25,311 nucleotides of DNA from Firm-08 sp045546995 (GTDB lineage Bacteria; Bacillota; Clostridia; Oscillospirales; QAKW01). The notes under the pieces were generated by a model. It did not search any database. It was not told the DNA's origin and saw only the letters and a program-made list of their open reading frames with translations. Below are positions 7,811 through 15,215 of the stretch, one piece after another. The stretch spans positions 1 through 25,311 of the forward strand of contig JAZQDW010000034.1 of assembly GCA_045546995.1 (NCBI GenBank). Reading direction: 5' to 3'. Position 1 is the first letter of the stretch; each line of letters starts with the position of its first letter. Position numbers and translations under genes: made by a program.

Positions 7811-8571
7811 TTGGCCACCTCCGCTGCACTGTCTCCGTCACAGTACAGGGTGGCGCCACCGTGCAGGCGCAGGGCGGTGGCGGGGCAATGCTCGTCAATG
7901 TGTTCGGTGGTCAACAATTCGCGTACGGCGGCCGCCTTGGTGGCGTAGGGCACCACACAAAACATTTGCTTGGCGGCGGTCAGGGCGGGGATGGTCAGCG
8001 TCAGGGCAAAACGGGGCACGTCGTCAATGGTGGCAAAGCATCCGTCGTGTACCTGCTGTTGCCGACAGGTCTGATCCAGTTCTACCGGCTTAACCAGCGC
8101 AGAGTCGTTGAAATCTGCCACGGGCGGATCGTTAAAGGCGATGTGTCCGTTTTCACCGATGCCCAGTACCACGATATCTACGGGATACTGCTCCAGCAGC
8201 GCGCTGTAACGGGCGCATTCCGCTTGAGGATCGGTGGCAGAGGCGTGGATAAATTCCACACTGCGGAAGGGCGCTTTGTTAAACAAATGCTCCTTCAGAT
8301 AGGTCTGGAAGGAGGCGGTGGAGTCTGCCGGCAGACCGATATATTCATCCATGTGGAAGGCACGCACCCGCTCCCAGGGGAGGTCCATCTCCAGCAGGGC
8401 GGACAGGGTGGTGTTCTGCGAGGGGGCGGCGGCAAAGATCATATTGATCTCCTCCCGCTCTTGTAACAGTGCGCCCATGGCATCAGCAATGTCCCGGGCG
8501 GCCAGACGGCCCATCTCCTCGGCAGTGTCGGCAATGACGACCTTCAGTTTATCTTTGTTTAAAGTGATCAT
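7807..8571 (-). CDS. nagB: glucosamine-6-phosphate deaminase, NagB-like
   Basis: The protein has 254 residues from the ATG at 8571. A GTG three codons upstream is in frame but sits only 1 base from the AAAGGA site, whereas the ATG is well spaced. It converts glucosamine-6-phosphate to fructose-6-phosphate and ammonia. Motifs seen are FHMDEYIGLP (72-81) with catalytic D75, and GIGENGHIAFNDPP (137-150) with H143. The FNDPPVADF and CRQQQVHDG signatures place it in the NagB-like branch that differs from E. coli NagB, where the loop reads GNDGHIAFNEP. The core reaction is probably the same, but a related amino-sugar phosphate is possible. It is the first gene of the operon and diverges from an AraC-type regulator. 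Confidence 0.88.
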   Translation of the reverse strand: MITLNKDKLKVVIADTAEEMGRLAARDIADAMGALLQEREEINMIFAAAPSQNTTLSALLEMDLPWERVRAFHMDEYIGLPADSTASFQTYLKEHLFNKAPFRSVEFIHASATDPQAECARYSALLEQYPVDIVVLGIGENGHIAFNDPPVADFNDSALVKPVELDQTCRQQQVHDGCFATIDDVPRFALTLTIPALTAAKQMFCVVPYATKAAAVRELLTTEHIDEHCPATALRLHGGATLYCDGDSAAEVAK

Positions 8572-8594
8572 TTTGGTCACATCCTTTCAATGGT

Positions 8595-8623
8595 ATCATA
8601 CCGCAAAAACCCCTAAAGAACAA
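8595..8623 (-). promoter_or_regulatory. promoter of the nagB-nagA-DUF4838 operon
   Basis: Read on the minus strand, TTGTTC (8623-8618) and TATGAT (8600-8595) are spaced by 17 bp. AAAGGA lies just before the nagB start. The -35 regions of this promoter and of the divergent araC-type promoter are only about 22 bp apart, so one regulator bound between them could control both. Confidence 0.65.
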
Positions 8624-8645
8624 TTGATAAAATACTCAAAATATA

Positions 8646-8674
8646 TTGCAAAAAATCTACAAAAATGCTACAAT
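8646..8674 (+). promoter_or_regulatory. promoter of the AraC-family regulator gene
   Basis: TTGCAA (8646-8651) and TACAAT (8669-8674) have a 17-bp spacer. The ATG at 8690 lies only 15 bases after the -10, so the leader is very short and the ribosome binding site weak (AGGTGA), which suggests low or near-leaderless expression. Confidence 0.6.
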
Positions 8675-8689
8675 GGTGCAGGTGATTAT

Positions 8690-9493
8690 ATGAAGGAATA
8701 CTTTTTTTCATCGGAATTTTCATATTTACATAAATTAACACATCGGCCCCAGCACAATGAGACTGCATTGCACCGCCACGAGCAGTACGAGCTGTATTAT
8801 CTCATCAGCGGCAACGTGGAGCTGGTAACGCAGGAGGGTAAAAGCCTGTTGTTCCCCGGGGCGCTGGTGCTGTTGCCGCCGGGACTGCAGCATCGGTTCG
8901 TTGTGCTGTCCGAACTGCCCTACGAGCGGGTGGTGATCAATCTGCCTCAACTGCCGCAGGCGGTGGACGAAAAGCTGTTTGCCGGGATCCGTCTCATTGA
9001 CGTGCAGAAAAACAACCGTTTGCTGGCGGTGATGGAGCGTCTGCAGGACTACAATCGCCTTTTCGACGGTCAGCGGCGGGAATATTTACTGGGGGCGTTG
9101 ATTACCGAACTGCTTTTGTTGTTGCAAAAAACGGCGGTCCCGGTGGAGATGGATCAGGGCTATGGCAAGATGATGAGTCGCGCGCTGGCCTATATCGAAC
9201 AGCACATTACCGAGATTGAGGACGTGGACGAGCTGTGTCGGGCCTTAAGTGTCAGCCGCGCCTGGCTGTATCGGGAATTTGAGGCGGCGCTGGGCATCAG
9301 CCCGAAACGGTATATCAATCACCGCCGTCTGGAGATCGCCCGCCATCTGCTGGGATTGGGGGAGGACGCCACCAAGGTAGCGCTTCGGTGCGGCTATCGG
9401 GATTACAGCGCCTTTTACCGCGCCTACCGCACCCGCTATGGACATTCACCGCAACAAACCGTGTATTATCAAGGACAGGGAAATACGTTATGA
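8690..9493 (+). CDS. AraC-family transcriptional regulator, likely of the nag operon
   Basis: The protein has 267 residues from the ATG at 8690; the frame is open far upstream, but those codons run antisense through nagB. The N-terminal half is a cupin-type sensor domain with HRHEQYELYYLISG (28-41) and LLFPGALVLLPPGLQHRF (53-70). The C-terminal region (about 162-260) is a two-HTH AraC DNA-binding domain: EDVDELCRALSVSRAWLYREF forms the first helix-turn-helix and DATKVALRCGYRDYSAFYRAYR the second, followed by the usual YGHSPQQ ending. It is divergent from nagB, so it probably senses an amino sugar or its phosphate and controls both directions. Its stop overlaps the MATE gene start (ATGA), linking the transporter to the same regulation. 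Confidence 0.88.
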   Translation: MKEYFFSSEFSYLHKLTHRPQHNETALHRHEQYELYYLISGNVELVTQEGKSLLFPGALVLLPPGLQHRFVVLSELPYERVVINLPQLPQAVDEKLFAGIRLIDVQKNNRLLAVMERLQDYNRLFDGQRREYLLGALITELLLLLQKTAVPVEMDQGYGKMMSRALAYIEQHITEIEDVDELCRALSVSRAWLYREFEAALGISPKRYINHRRLEIARHLLGLGEDATKVALRCGYRDYSAFYRAYRTRYGHSPQQTVYYQGQGNTL

Positions 9494-10881
9494 AGCTTTG
9501 GATCAAGGATAAGGCATTTTACAAACAGGCGGCGGCGATCGCCATCCCCATTGCCCTGCAGGGGCTGATCACGAACGGGGTCAATATTATGGATACGCTG
9601 ATGGTGGGCTTTTTGGGGGAGACCTCCCTTTCGGCGGTGTCGCTGGCCAATCAGTTTATCAATATTTTTCACATTTTCTGTATGGGCATCGGCATGGGAG
9701 CGTCGGTGCTGGTGGCCCGCTATTACGGAATGAAGGATCAGGGTTCGCTGAAAAAGACGGTGACCATTATGATGCGGCTGTGTCTGTCGCTGGCGGCGCT
9801 GTTTTGTCTGGTTACCGCCCTTTGTCCCGAGCTGATCATGCGGATCTACACCGAAGAGCAGGACATCATCGCCATCGGCACCCGATATCTGCGGTATTCG
9901 GTGGTCAGTTATTTTTTGTTGGGACTGTCGCTGACCAGTACCATCGTTCTACGCAACGTCGGGCAGGTTCGTCTGCCGCTGTACACCTCCATTGCCGCGT
10001 TTTTCATCAACGTGGGCGCCAATTACGTATTTATTTTCGGCGTGGGGAAGGTGATTCCCGCTATGGACGTGGCGGGCGCCGCGCTGGGCACCCTCATTGC
10101 CCGCATTTTCGAGTTTTGCGTGATCTGCGGCTATCTGCTTTGCAAGGATGCGCAGATCGGTTTCCGTCTGCGGCATTTGTTTATCAAGGTGGGCGGAATG
10201 TGGAAGGAATATATTCGCATTTCCATCCCTGTGCTCATCAGCGACGGTATTCTGGCGCTGGGCAACAATTCGGTGGCTATGGTCATCGGCCGTCTGGGGG
10301 AAAGCTTTGTGGCGGCCAATGCGGTCACAGCGGTGACCCAGCAGCTTTCCTCGGTGGTCACCTCCGGCTTTTCTCAGGCGGGCGCCATCGTCACCGGCTA
10401 TACGCTGGGAGAGGGGAACCGTAAAAAGGCTCACGCCCAGGGCTATGCCTTTTTGGGACTGGGTATTCTGTTTGGGTTGATCGCCGCCGGTATTATCTTA
10501 CTGCTCAGTGAGCCGATGATCAGCGCCTACGATCTTTCCCCGGCTACCGCCCGCATTGCAAGGGAGTTGATGCTGTCCATCAGCATCATCGTGGTATTTC
10601 AGGCCACCAATTCCATTATGACCAAGGGGGTACTCCGTGGCGGCGGCGACACCAAGGTATTGATGCTTGCCGATAATATTTTTCTGTGGGTGGCCGCCCT
10701 GCCGCTGGGAATTATCGCCGGACTGTGGTTGCAGTTGCCTGCTTTTTGGATCTATTTTGCGCTTAAGAGCGATCAGGTACTGAAAGCCGTCTGGTGCATC
10801 ATCCGCCTGCGCAGCGGTAAATGGATCAAAAAAATCCGCACCGAAAGTGAAATTGTTGCAGAAAAATCAAAAGCCGGATGA
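9490..10881 (+). CDS. MATE-family efflux transporter
   Basis: This is a 463-residue polytopic protein with about twelve hydrophobic segments in two homologous halves. Typical MATE signatures include GVNIMDTLMVGFLGETSLSA near residues 27-46, the repeat-like GNNSVAMVIGRLGESFVAA in the second half, and GVLRGGGDTK near the eleventh segment. MATE proteins export cationic drugs or metabolites using proton or sodium gradients; the substrate here is unknown. The start at 9490 is set by a 4-bp ATGA overlap with the AraC-type gene. The stop codon lies inside the terminator stem that follows. The link to amino-sugar metabolism is only by operon structure. Confidence 0.9.
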   Translation: MKLWIKDKAFYKQAAAIAIPIALQGLITNGVNIMDTLMVGFLGETSLSAVSLANQFINIFHIFCMGIGMGASVLVARYYGMKDQGSLKKTVTIMMRLCLSLAALFCLVTALCPELIMRIYTEEQDIIAIGTRYLRYSVVSYFLLGLSLTSTIVLRNVGQVRLPLYTSIAAFFINVGANYVFIFGVGKVIPAMDVAGAALGTLIARIFEFCVICGYLLCKDAQIGFRLRHLFIKVGGMWKEYIRISIPVLISDGILALGNNSVAMVIGRLGESFVAANAVTAVTQQLSSVVTSGFSQAGAIVTGYTLGEGNRKKAHAQGYAFLGLGILFGLIAAGIILLLSEPMISAYDLSPATARIARELMLSISIIVVFQATNSIMTKGVLRGGGDTKVLMLADNIFLWVAALPLGIIAGLWLQLPAFWIYFALKSDQVLKAVWCIIRLRSGKWIKKIRTESEIVAEKSKAG

Positions 10882-10906
10882 AGGATATCCTTCATCCGGT
10901 TTTTTT
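10874..10906. terminator. bidirectional terminator shared by the MATE gene and his operon
   Basis: A perfect 26-bp palindrome (CCGGATGAAGGAT and its complement, 10874-10899) is followed by seven T. The left flank is A-rich, so minus-strand transcripts of the his operon can also end here. The TGA of the MATE gene (10879-10881) is part of the stem. Confidence 0.85.
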
Positions 10907-10914
10907 ATGGGGTT

Positions 10915-11136
10915 TCAGTGATGATAATCCTTCATCCGTTCGCTGTATTGGGCGTACAACTTGCGATAGCGGAGGTATTGCTTGCGGGAGAGCTTGCCGG
11001 CCTGATAATAGGCCTCCGTCTTTTCACCCAACAGCCGGCGTTGCTCGTGCGCCGCATCCTTATAATTGTTGGACAAAAAATTGTTAAGTTCCTTTAGGAT
11101 GCGATTGAGCTCCAAAACTGCCTTGAAATGAAACAT
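10915..11136 (-). CDS. small helical hypothetical protein at the end of the his operon
   Basis: The protein has 73 residues, with an excellent AAAGGAG site before the ATG at 11136, so it is likely translated. It is predicted to be fully helical and highly charged, rich in Lys, Arg, Glu and Tyr, with no membrane segment or cysteine cluster. The second half (LSRKQYLRYRKLYAQYSERM) looks like an amphipathic helix or coiled coil. It starts 11 bases after the stop of the PHP phosphatase gene and lies before the operon terminator, so it should be co-transcribed with the histidine genes. I do not recognise a family, and no function is proposed. Confidence 0.7.
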   Translation of the reverse strand: MFHFKAVLELNRILKELNNFLSNNYKDAAHEQRRLLGEKTEAYYQAGKLSRKQYLRYRKLYAQYSERMKDYHH

Positions 11137-11147
11137 AGCCTTCTCCT

Positions 11148-11882
11148 TTATTCATTTTCAAACTCATCGAAGTGATAGCACAGCGTTTGCGTCGAATGGG
11201 CGTCGCCCGTCAACAGCAGGGCGCCGCCCTGCCGACGGATGTAGTCCCGTATGGGTCGGTCGGGGTAGGGGGCCGATCGGTATCCCCGCGCCATGGCGCC
11301 GGTATTGACCTCAAAGGGTATGCCGTAGGGAATAAGCTTGTCCACCGCCGCCTGCCACGCCGCTACGTAACGGGAGTGGGTGGTGTCAAACAACTTGTCC
11401 CCCTCGTTAAATTTGGTCAGCAGATCCATATGCCCGATGATGTGACAACCGGTCTTGCGCACCACGTCTGCCACCGTTGCAAAATAGGCCTCGGCCAGAG
11501 CGTAATAGTCGCCGCCGAAGTATTTTTTGACGTTTTCCTCAAAGGGCGGATCGTCCACCGGCATATAATCTTGGCCGACCTTGACGTAATGGACTGAACC
11601 GATGATATAGTCGTACCCTTCCGTGGATTCGGCCGAATAATAATCCTGCTCGATCCCTAACAAAATGCGGATGCGGTCTCCGTACACCGCTTGCAGACGA
11701 CGCACCTCTGCCCGATAGGTGGCGGTGCTTGCAAGGCTCATACAATAGCTGGTATCGAAAAAAGTGTGGCTGTGGCCGGTAAAGCCCAGCGTGTCCAGCC
11801 CCTTTTCAATGGCGGCGAGCACCATTTCCTCCGGGGTGTTTTTGCCGTCGCAAAAGGCGGTGTGGGCGTGCAGCTCCCTCAT
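11148..11882 (-). CDS. PHP-family histidinol-phosphatase
   Basis: This 244-residue PHP-domain enzyme would hydrolyse L-histidinol phosphate to L-histidinol, the step between HisC and HisD. Metal-binding motifs are visible: HAHTAFCD with H5, H7 and D12, TGHSH with H37 and H39, GIEQD with E78, GSVHYV with H98, then GHMDL and TGDAHS near the C-terminus. The size and motifs match HisJ/HisK-type enzymes of Firmicutes. The ATG overlaps the hisIE stop by 4 bp, and the operon has no other phosphatase domain (its HisB is monofunctional), which supports the assignment. Confidence 0.87.
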   Translation of the reverse strand: MRELHAHTAFCDGKNTPEEMVLAAIEKGLDTLGFTGHSHTFFDTSYCMSLASTATYRAEVRRLQAVYGDRIRILLGIEQDYYSAESTEGYDYIIGSVHYVKVGQDYMPVDDPPFEENVKKYFGGDYYALAEAYFATVADVVRKTGCHIIGHMDLLTKFNEGDKLFDTTHSRYVAAWQAAVDKLIPYGIPFEVNTGAMARGYRSAPYPDRPIRDYIRRQGGALLLTGDAHSTQTLCYHFDEFENE

Positions 11883-12529
11883 TTGGTCATTTTCTCCTGT
11901 TTTACTTTATGGTCGATGACGTGGCGGGAGGCCAGTTCTTTGTGGATATCCTCCAGCGAAATGCCCGCCTCCACCATCAATACCATGACATGATAGGCCA
12001 GATCTGCGATCTCGTATACCGTCTCGGCCTTGTCCTCGGCCTTGGCGGCGATGATGACCTCGGTGGATTCCTCGCCCACTTTCTTGAGGATCTTGTCCAG
12101 ACCCTTTTCAAAGAGATAGGTGGTATAGGAGCCTTCCTTTTTGTCGGTCTTTCTGCCTTCGATCAGGCCCATCAGCCCTTCCAGGGAAAATTCGTGCAGC
12201 TGCTCGCTCTGCCACAGCGGATTTTCAAAGCAGGAGGTGGTGCCCAGATGGCAGGCGGGCCCGTCCGGCTCGACCATAACCACCAGCGCATCCTTGTCGC
12301 AGTCAGCGGTGATGGAGACAATGTGCTGATAATTTCCGCTGGTCTCCCCCTTCAACCACAGTTCCTCTCTGGAACGACTCCAGAAGCAGGTCAACCCCTT
12401 TTCCATAGAGATCTCCAGACTTTCTCTGTTCATATAGGCCAGGGTCAGCACCTGTTTGGTACGGGCGTCCACCACGATGGCGGGGATCAGCCCTTTTTTA
12501 TCAAATTTCAGTTGATTGATATCGATCAT
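11879..12529 (-). CDS. hisIE: bifunctional phosphoribosyl-AMP cyclohydrolase / phosphoribosyl-ATP pyrophosphatase
   Basis: The protein has 216 residues with both domains in the normal order. The HisI part (about 1-110) has ITADCDKDALVVMVEPDGPACH followed by LGTTSCF, with the metal-binding Asp and Cys residues; the usual ACHTG reads ACHLG here. The HisE part (about 115-205) has GSYTTYLFEKGLDKILKKVGEES followed by TEVIIAAK, typical of the MazG-like pyrophosphatase. It performs steps two and three of histidine synthesis. It is separated from hisF by 12 bases that contain an AAAGGAG site, one of the few non-overlapping junctions of the operon. Confidence 0.94.
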   Translation of the reverse strand: MIDINQLKFDKKGLIPAIVVDARTKQVLTLAYMNRESLEISMEKGLTCFWSRSREELWLKGETSGNYQHIVSITADCDKDALVVMVEPDGPACHLGTTSCFENPLWQSEQLHEFSLEGLMGLIEGRKTDKKEGSYTTYLFEKGLDKILKKVGEESTEVIIAAKAEDKAETVYEIADLAYHVMVLMVEAGISLEDIHKELASRHVIDHKVKQEKMTK

Positions 12530-12541
12530 CGGTATTCTCCT

Positions 12542-13300
12542 TTATTTACGGGTCGGGATGCCTGCGCGGATCATGGCATCCTTTAAATCATGAATGGCAA
12601 CCTCACCAAAATGGAAAATGGAGGCGGCAAGCCCCGCATCCACGCCGGGCAGGGTGTGAAACAGCGTGATAAAATCGCTGGTACAGCCGGCGCCGCCCGA
12701 TGCAATGACCGGCACCGGCGCTACCTTGCATACCTCCTGCAACAGTTCCAGATCAAAGCCCTGTTTGACGCCGTCGGTATCGATGGAGTTGACCACCACC
12801 TCACCGGCGCCGTTTTCCACACAGCGGCGGATCCACTCGATGGCCTCCATCCCCGTGTCCTCACGGCCGCCTTTGGCAAAGACGTGGAAGACACCGTCCA
12901 CACGCTTGACGTCCACGCTGAGCACCACGCATTGGTTGCCGTACCGCTTGGCGGCCTCATAAACCAAATCGGGATTACGGATGGCGCCGGAATTCACGCT
13001 GACCTTATCCGCGCCGCAGGCCAGTACCCGTTCAAAGTCGGAGACGGCATTGATGCCGCCGCCCACCGTCAGGGGGATAAAGACTTGCCGCGCTGTTTCC
13101 CGCAGTACGTCGGTAAACAGCGCTCGCCCCTCGTTGGAGGCGGTGATATCGTAAAAGACCAGCTCGTCTGCCCCACAGGCGGAATAATACTTGGCCAGCT
13201 CCACCGGGGAGGAAACGTCCCGTATACTTTCAAAATTGATTCCTTTGACCACTCTGCCGTCCCGTACGTCCAGGCAGGGGATAATTCTTTTGGTGATCAT
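12542..13300 (-). CDS. hisF: imidazole glycerol phosphate synthase, cyclase subunit
   Basis: This 252-residue TIM-barrel protein is of standard HisF length. It joins PRFAR with ammonia from HisH to make imidazole glycerol phosphate and AICAR. Catalytic aspartates are visible in PCLDVRDGRVVKG (D11) and in VVNSIDTDGVKQG. Phosphate-binding loops are seen in GGGINAVSD and IASGGAG. The start overlaps the hisA stop by 4 bp (ATGA). Its partner HisH is encoded two genes upstream in the same operon. Confidence 0.96.
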   Translation of the reverse strand: MITKRIIPCLDVRDGRVVKGINFESIRDVSSPVELAKYYSACGADELVFYDITASNEGRALFTDVLRETARQVFIPLTVGGGINAVSDFERVLACGADKVSVNSGAIRNPDLVYEAAKRYGNQCVVLSVDVKRVDGVFHVFAKGGREDTGMEAIEWIRRCVENGAGEVVVNSIDTDGVKQGFDLELLQEVCKVAPVPVIASGGAGCTSDFITLFHTLPGVDAGLAASIFHFGEVAIHDLKDAMIRAGIPTRK

Positions 13301-14010
13301 TTTACCACCTCGATCGCTTGTTTTAAATCAATGGCGCCGATATAGTAGGCCTTGCCGATGATGGCGCCGTACAGACCCATATCCGCCAAATTTTGAATAT
13401 CCTGCAGATCGGACACCCCGCCCGAGGCCACGATGTCCGTTGTAAACTGTTGGCTGAGTTGCTTGTACAGAGCCAGATTGGTGCCCTTCATGGCGCCGTC
13501 CTTGGAAATGTCGGTACAAATGATGGTACCCACGCCCATATCCTGCATTTTTTGGCAAAATGCAAAGGCGTCCAGCTCACTGCGCTCCGTCCAGCCCTTG
13601 ATGGCTACGTTGCCGTCCTTGATGTCTACGCCGACGGCGATTTTTTGGCCGTATTTTGCAACGGCAGCCTGTAAAAAATCGGGGTCGGCCACGGCGGCCG
13701 TTCCCAGAATGACCCGATCCAGACCGGCGGATAAATATCGGTCCACCACGTCCATACTGCGGATGCCGCCGCCGATCTCACAAAACAGACCGCTGTGCTC
13801 CTTAATACGCAAAACCGTGTCCAGATTGGGGGTGGCGCCGCTTTTGGCCCCTTCCAGATCCACGATATGGATATGGGTGGCGCCGGCCTCGGCAAAAGCG
13901 CGGCCGATCTCCTCGGGATGCTCGCTGTAAACCGTCATTTGGGCGTAATCGCCTTTCAGCAGGCGAACGGCTTTGCCTTCATACAGGTCGATGGCAGGAA
14001 AGAGGATCAT
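13297..14010 (-). CDS. hisA: ProFAR isomerase
   Basis: This 237-residue beta/alpha barrel performs the Amadori rearrangement of ProFAR to PRFAR. Catalytic Asp residues are in FPAIDLYEGKAVRL (D8) and CTDISKDGAMKGTN; phosphate loops are CEIGGGIRSMD and VASGGVSD. It is homologous to HisF but carries the HisA-specific ISKDGAMKGTN motif, rather than the HisF IDTDGVKQG, which settles the call. ATGA overlaps join it to hisH upstream and hisF downstream. Confidence 0.95.
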   Translation of the reverse strand: MILFPAIDLYEGKAVRLLKGDYAQMTVYSEHPEEIGRAFAEAGATHIHIVDLEGAKSGATPNLDTVLRIKEHSGLFCEIGGGIRSMDVVDRYLSAGLDRVILGTAAVADPDFLQAAVAKYGQKIAVGVDIKDGNVAIKGWTERSELDAFAFCQKMQDMGVGTIICTDISKDGAMKGTNLALYKQLSQQFTTDIVASGGVSDLQDIQNLADMGLYGAIIGKAYYIGAIDLKQAIEVVK

Positions 14011-14627
14011 TTTGCTCCCTCCATTTCACAAAAGGCTTTTAAGATGGACAGACCTACGTTACCGCTTTTTTCAGGGTGGAACTGACAGCCGCATACGTTG
14101 CCGCGCGCTACGGCGGCGGTCAGGGGGGCGCCGTATTCTGCGGTGGCGATAACCTCGCTGTCGCATTCGGTGGCATAGTAGGAATGTACGAAATAGACAC
14201 AGTCCCCTTCGCTGACGTATTTCAGCAGGGGGTGCAAGCGGGTCAGATGCAAGGCGTTCCAACCGATATGGGGGACCTTCAATCCCTCGGGGATCACGTC
14301 GGCGATGGGACGAACGCTGCCCTCCAGCAGTCCCAGCCCTTCATGTTCACCGTACTCATAGCTTTTTTCAAATAACAATTGCATCCCCAGACAAATTCCC
14401 ATGATGGGTTTGCCGGTAGCGGCCAGTTCTCGTACCAGGTCTGCCATGCCGCTTTCTCGTAATTTTTTGGCCGCATCCGCAAAGGCGCCCACGCCGGGCA
14501 GTAAAATGCGGTCTGCCCCACGGATGACCTCCGGGTCGGCGGTGACCACTGCCTCGGCGCCGATAGCGGCAAAGGAGCTCTGCACGGAAAACAGATTGCC
14601 CACGCCGTAATCGATGATTGCGATCAT
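14007..14627 (-). CDS. hisH: imidazole glycerol phosphate synthase, glutamine amidotransferase subunit
   Basis: This 206-residue class I glutamine amidotransferase hydrolyses glutamine and passes ammonia to HisF. The catalytic triad is visible: C79 in GICLGMQL, and H184 and E186 in CQFHPEKSG. The N-terminus IIDYGVGNLFSVQ is typical of HisH. The ATG at 14627 directly follows the TAA of hisB (TAAATG), and the stop overlaps hisA. Confidence 0.95.
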   Translation of the reverse strand: MIAIIDYGVGNLFSVQSSFAAIGAEAVVTADPEVIRGADRILLPGVGAFADAAKKLRESGMADLVRELAATGKPIMGICLGMQLLFEKSYEYGEHEGLGLLEGSVRPIADVIPEGLKVPHIGWNALHLTRLHPLLKYVSEGDCVYFVHSYYATECDSEVIATAEYGAPLTAAVARGNVCGCQFHPEKSGNVGLSILKAFCEMEGAK

Positions 14628-15215
14628 TTACAGGACCCCCTTTGTGGAGGGAATGCTGTCGGCAAAACGGGCATCCACGGCCACGGCCTGCCGCAGTACG
14701 CGGCCCACGGCCTTAAAGGCTCCTTCGATGATATGATGGGAGTTATTGCCGGCCAACTCGCGGACGTGCAGGGTGATATTACTGCTACGGACGAAGGCAA
14801 GAAAAAACTCCTCCACCAGCTCGGTATCAAAGGTACCCACCTTGGGGGCGGGGATGGGCAACTCAAGACCCAGATAACTGCGGCCGGAAATATCCACTGC
14901 CGCCATAATCAGCGTTTCGTCCATGGGCAAAATGATATCACCGTAGCGGGTGATGCCCTTTTTATCGCCCAGCGCCTGCGCAAAGGCCTGTCCCAGCGCA
15001 ATACCGATGTCCTCCACCGAATGGTGGTCGTCCACCTGCGTGTCGCCCCGGCAGCTTACCGTCAGGTCAAAGCCGCCGTGACGGGCAAACAGGGTGAGCA
15101 TGTGGTCCAGAAAGCCAACGCCGCTTTGAATATCGGCGGTGCCGCTGCCGTCCAGCGCCAGCGTCAAATTGATGTCGGTTTCCGCAGTGGTGCGGCAAAG
15201 GGTTGCTTTTCTCAT
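14628..15215 (-). CDS. hisB: imidazoleglycerol-phosphate dehydratase
   Basis: The protein has 195 residues and is monofunctional, without the phosphatase domain found in enterobacterial HisB. It dehydrates imidazole glycerol phosphate to imidazole acetol phosphate. Manganese-binding motifs are visible: FLDHMLTLFARHGGFDL, DDHHSVEDIGIALG, and NNSHHIIEGAFKA near the C-terminus. The start overlaps the hisC stop by 4 bp. Confidence 0.95.
   Translation of the reverse strand: MRKATLCRTTAETDINLTLALDGSGTADIQSGVGFLDHMLTLFARHGGFDLTVSCRGDTQVDDHHSVEDIGIALGQAFAQALGDKKGITRYGDIILPMDETLIMAAVDISGRSYLGLELPIPAPKVGTFDTELVEEFFLAFVRSSNITLHVRELAGNNSHHIIEGAFKAVGRVLRQAVAVDARFADSIPSTKGVL

Noticed and set aside
8318..8689. 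N-terminal extension of the AraC-type regulator
   Set aside because: The frame is open but antisense to nagB and crosses both divergent promoters; the ATG at 8690 gives a normal family length.
11148..11882. DNA polymerase-associated or other PHP phosphoesterase
   Set aside because: Stand-alone length, HisJ/HisK-like motifs and position between hisIE and the end of a his operon with a monofunctional HisB make histidinol-phosphatase far more likely.
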